Assembly: GCA_018873245.2 (NCBI GenBank)
Contig: JAEMBT020000008.1
Coordinates: 12,257,172-12,321,171 of the forward strand
Direction of reading: 5' to 3'
DNA: 64,000 nt
DNA from: Archegozetes longisetosus
Taxonomy: Eukaryota > Arthropoda > Arachnida > Sarcoptiformes > Trhypochthoniidae
The notes under the pieces are model-generated. The model saw only the letters and a program-made list of their open reading frames with translations, had not been told where the DNA came from and did not search any database. The position numbers were made by a program, and so were the translations under genes. The stretch's first letter is position 1, and the number at the start of each line of letters is the position of its first letter. Shown here in pieces: positions 59,901 to 64,000 of the stretch.

Positions 59901-62900
59901 ATGAAAATATTCGGGAATAAATCATTAATTTATGACTCACTATTTCGGTGTTCATTTAAGAAAACTTTAACTTCAGATGGAAATGTCATTGTCGTAGTTA
60001 TCAAACGAATGAACATCACAAAAACCGAAGTGCAGAAATGAAATTTTGTATTTTGATCCAGAAGTGAGTCGTCTTCAAGTTGTATTTCACAACTTGTATT
60101 TGGATTCAACAGAAAACTATAACAACCATCAGGTATACCAATATCTGAATTGAAGACTCGTGTTATAATCAATGGGTACAATGTGTAAACTAACATTTGT
60201 GTCACTATTGTCTTCCATTGAGAGATATAGGTTTGAGTCATTGTTCTCATCAATAGATACCATAAATCTATTAGTTTGAAGGTTTTGCTTCTAATTGCAA
60301 TTCCTTCAGGAGACAGTTTGGTTTCTTTTAGACATTCAATGAAAATATTCTGATTATCTTCTGATGTCTTTTCTGCTAACTGTATCACTTTGTCATCACT
60401 CACACCATTTGTCGCTGTTTTGAGTAACACTTCGATTGGAAACTGATATTCGTTACAAATTATCTGACATTCATTCAGATGAGATTTTAGGAGTTGAGGA
60501 GAACCAGAATAAACACAGAGACCTCCTTTTGCTAACACATACAACTTGTCGAACATGTTCAGTATATCAGAGTTTGGCTGATGAATACTTGTTATGATCG
60601 CTATGTTATGCTTTGTCGACAAAAGTTTCAGACAATCCATAACCTGAATGCAAAAATATTAAATGACTAAAATTGATTTTTAAAGATAAAAATAAATACA
60701 TTTTGTGCAGCATTACTGTCAAGACCAGTGGTTGGCTCATCGATGCACAACAAGTTAGGTTTAATGTATTGAGTCATCTCGAGAGCAATTGATAACCTTT
60801 TCTGTTCACCTCCACTGCAATGTTCAATCCTATTATTAGCAATATCTTCCATCATCAACTCCGATAACAGATTCATAACATTACTTTCATGATCAATATT
60901 CAACTTTTGTTCACTGTTTTTCAACTTTGAAGCATATATCAAATTTTGTTTTGCAGTTAAACCCATAATCAAATATTCCTTTTCATATTGGCCGATAAAA
61001 CATGAACGAATTTTTTGTCGAGAATTCAAATAAATTTTCGAGTCTTCTGTTAGACCTGACTTTTGTCTGCCATTTATGCACTTCAATAATATTGTCTTTC
61101 CAGCACCTGATGGACCCATTAATGCATTAATTGTTCCAAAACTTACAGCTCCATAAACTTTATTCAAAATTGTTTTCTCTTCTCTGATCCAAAAAGGCCT
61201 GACCTTAAATGTGAGGTCAATCCAGGCCACAGCTATTTCTTTATCCATTATTGTAGCCAAGACTCGAAATAGTTTCAGCTTTTATACAAAAGATTAAAGT
61301 TTTTAAGGAGTTGATCAAATTTTATTAAATAATATTATTACACTTTAATAATGTAATAATTATAATAATATTACCGTGCTAAATGTTTTTCACTAAAACG
61401 ACTATTAGTTTGTAAAATAATTTCTCTAATTAAGGCAACCAAAGTCAAATTCTATTAGAAGTCACTAAATTTTCTATGAAAAATCTTTCACTCTTTAACT
61501 TGAAGTTGCTGTAAAAGTTGTACTGAAACACTTAAACATAAATTGATGTATAATTTGAAGGCTGAAAATACTGACTGACCTTAATTATGCGTAAGTTAAA
61601 TCGCGTTTGCATTATAAGAGTAGTTCTAACGTTACTTCGATTTCAAGTTTTTATCTAACTTTATTTGCAGAAATTGAATTAATTACTTTCACTTGGCTTT
61701 ATTTTTTCTTAAAATTAATTTGATTTAACTGAATATAGTTAAACTTAAGAGTTTCAAACTATTTCTACCAAATAAGCCTTTTGGCAATTTAGTAAATTCA
61801 TACCTTATTAGTCATTTACTTAACCAAAATTCTGCTTAAAAGTGACAATTCATGATTTTAAAAGTCAAATCATCACTAGTTTTGAGGAAAGTGTAGTCGT
61901 TTATGCTTACATTGAATCAGTTTTTCATTTAGAAAAATATTTTTAACTTTCGAGTAATCTGAATGTATGTGTTTTAGTCAAAGAACCTTGAAAAGATCGC
62001 AGTTTGCATTCAATGATATTCCCAAAAGGGTCAGTTAACGATTGATATCTTAAAAATGAATACGTCTCACCTGAAAATTACAAATTATAATACTTTTCAA
62101 TTTTTGTTTTCATTCTTCAGTATATGGCTTCAAATGAAATATTCATTATTTAATTAAGAAAACATAAGTTATAGATAAGTTTTATTAGTCATATTATAGC
62201 ACTCAAATTCTTCGACTATCGGCGTGAGTACAAATTGACGCTTTTCATTATGAATAGTTGTCCAAAATCAAATATGAAAGTGATCAACTTATTCTGATGT
62301 CATTTATTGCATTTTTGTTATTTAATTTGATATAAATATCCATTTGATTTGTACTACTTTAAACCTATCAGTAAATAATAAGTATTTCAACTATCTATTT
62401 ATCGTAAGTATCCACTCATGCAAACTATCAAATGGGTGCATATACATGCATTTCTTATTACTCATCTCTCGAAGATTTTTCAATTTTATATACAGAAAAC
62501 TTTTCATATCTTGACTGACATGAGGGTGTTCATTTTCCATAGTATCTTGAAGACCTCAAAAGATTTTAGGATGACAAAACTTATACCATCTATGAAAGAG
62601 AATGATAGAGAGTATGAAATGTGCCTGAAAAAGAGGTTTACATCTCAAAATAGTGTTTATTGAGCTGATATTATTTTTAGATTTTAAACAGGTCAGCATT
62701 ATTAATAAGTTTAATGAATTATTATATGTTTTCAGTCTGAGTTATGTAGTGGCAGATATACAATGATAAGAGTAGTGAGCGAAATGTAACACTAAACTTC
62801 ATCAGATTTATCAGAATTCCTGTATTTGTTATATTTTACTTCGATTACCGGAATAATAGATCAGACAATATTTTCATTTATTCAAACTTTTAATGATTGT

Positions 62901-63712
62901 ATTGTTTAAAAGTTAAAATGGTAGTATTTCAGGTTTAGTTAAGTTGGGTATGGCGAATGGTTCGGATAGAACACTAGGCATGGGAGCACACTATTGTGGT
63001 ACTGCTGTACAGTAATACCCCTATCATGCTGAATCAAAAGTCGAAGTATAGCTTTTATTCATAGATTTAAACAGAAGCTGATAAACAAAACTTCTTTTCG
63101 CATGAAGTCTTATAATTATCAAAGCTTGTTCTGATAAATCATTGTATATGATTTTCATCAATGCACGTGAAAACTTGATAATCGTTGATAGCAAAGAGAA
63201 AGGGTAGCTGCTGTAAATCTCATTGTGATGAGTAAGTATTTGTTGCCAACTTTGATTTTTAATCTGTTTTCATCACTGTACTGAGTATTCTATAAGTTTG
63301 TTAATATCTGGTCCGATGGAAAGCATACTATCACAACGCATCAATTCTGGTAACTATCGACGATTAAGTCTTAGAGTATGTGAAAGCTATTAATAGAATA
63401 GTTAGTGTTAATTGCAATACTACAGATCAGAACTTCGTTTAAATATTTTTCTTTTCGATCTAAGAATATATTTTTTAACTTTATAACTGGAAGATAAGCT
63501 GCGAATATTTGTGAACCCTTTAATCTAAGAGTAATATTTTTTGATGATTTTGATTAATTGGCGACCATTTAGTTTATTTGAAAAGTAATGCAAAATACCT
63601 TTTCTTCGATTTTATTTTAGGAATTCATTTCGTGTTTTCCATTAAGGAGTAAATATTAATCTTATTCATTGAAGTCTACTGAAAACTAGTTTTTCTTTAG
63701 AGCTTCATTAAG
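56985..63712. repeat. Segmental duplication, copy B
   Basis: Holds ABCG copy B and about 2.4 kb of 5' flank matching 14530-23230. Exon sequences are highly similar, introns less so, and the flank is similar in blocks, for example the region around 63200 with AGCTGCT and CTCATTGTGATG. Similarity fades past about 63710. Limits are by eye. Confidence 0.65.
56989..61248 (-). pseudogene. Full-length ABCG transporter (NBD-TMD-NBD-TMD), copy B, damaged C-terminal half
   Basis: Exons (minus strand): 61248-60700, 60643-59941, 59729-58489, 58431-57724, 57600 to the stop at 57182. NBD1 has GPSGAGKTILL, CSGGEQKRL and LLCIDEPTTGLDS. Exon 2 gives SIHQP and membrane segments. Exon 3 is open for 414 codons and runs from WYSTGVFY in TMD1 through a polar linker (KRGENRETTFTEII) into NBD2 (GPSGAGKTSLL, CSGGEQKRL, CIDEPTSGLDS). 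Exon 4 begins with the second H-loop but loses a base near 58312-58315. Exon 5 stops at 57182-57184, where copy A continues for about 80 residues, and further decay follows to 56989. The first three exons are intact, so a 1.5-transporter product is possible. ATG at 61248 was chosen because the earlier in-frame codon is TTG. Substrate unknown. Confidence 0.75.
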
Positions 63713-64000
63713 GGCTAATGAGATAAAGAAAGTGTACAAACATCTTGATTATATTTTTAAAGCATGTTGGTTAATGTGAATTTTAGAAAAAAATCCCATC
63801 CAAATCAATTTGTTGTAGATTTAGAAAATTACATATAATTTATTATTTTATATAAATTTCTGTATGAATGTGACTTAAATGCGTGTTTTCCTCAAGCCAA
63901 AGGGCAAACTTTATGACTGTATCCTTCATATTGAATATATAGCATGTAAAACCTTTAATACAAAAATTAATATCTGAATAGCCTTAAATTGCAAGAAACA

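Noticed and set aside
1-64000. CRISPR arrays, bacterial operons, tRNA or rRNA genes
   Set aside because: The window is eukaryotic; no regularly spaced repeats and no tRNA A/B box pair or rRNA core was recognised by eye on either strand. A tRNAscan or Rfam search could still find a small RNA.

Overview
This is nuclear DNA from a eukaryote, most likely an arthropod. It is AT-rich, its genes have short introns (about 60 to 200 bp), and its proteins are of metazoan type. The gene-poor stretches are full of decayed DNA transposons and contain a complete Polinton/Maverick. A mite is my guess for the host, from the compact genes and expanded ABCG transporters, but nothing in the window proves it.

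Three ordinary cellular genes are present. The first is a six-exon SNRNP200/Brr2 spliceosomal helicase (1505-8643, + strand). About 400 bp downstream is a VPS36-like ESCRT-II gene (9049-10074, +) with no visible N-terminal GLUE domain. The third is an intronless LSM11 gene of the U7 snRNP (27673-28287, -). Two large paralogous ABCG loci lie on the minus strand (14540-20593 and 56989-61248). They are arranged as full transporters (NBD-TMD-NBD-TMD), whereas animal ABCG proteins are normally half transporters. In the second copy one uninterrupted exon runs from the first membrane domain through a linker into the second nucleotide-binding domain. The copies share five exons with equivalent splice junctions but carry different frame lesions. 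They belong to a segmental duplication of about 7-9 kb.

The interval between the ABCG copies has collected mobile DNA: an inverted dimer of a LINE fragment, hAT relics, MITEs, a 3.1 kb element of an unnamed family interrupted by a Tc1-like MITE, a CGGBP1-type hAT element, and the Polinton (35538-51276). The Polinton has 1.81 kb terminal inverted repeats, each carrying the same 106-residue gene. Its interior encodes protein-primed DNA polymerase B, a chromodomain integrase, a zinc-ribbon/phospholipase A2 protein, a packaging ATPase, penton-like and major capsid proteins, a fibre-like repeat protein, a hydrophobic pX-like protein and an adenain-like protease. Polymerase, integrase, major capsid, fibre-like and one unknown gene are broken. 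ATPase, protease, penton, PLA2 and pX-like genes are open.

To the right of the Polinton are a piggyBac-type MITE with TTAA ends, another CGGBP1/hAT relic, and satellite-like repeats related to part of the Polinton inverted repeats. Intervals not listed as features are AT-rich and show nothing I can support.
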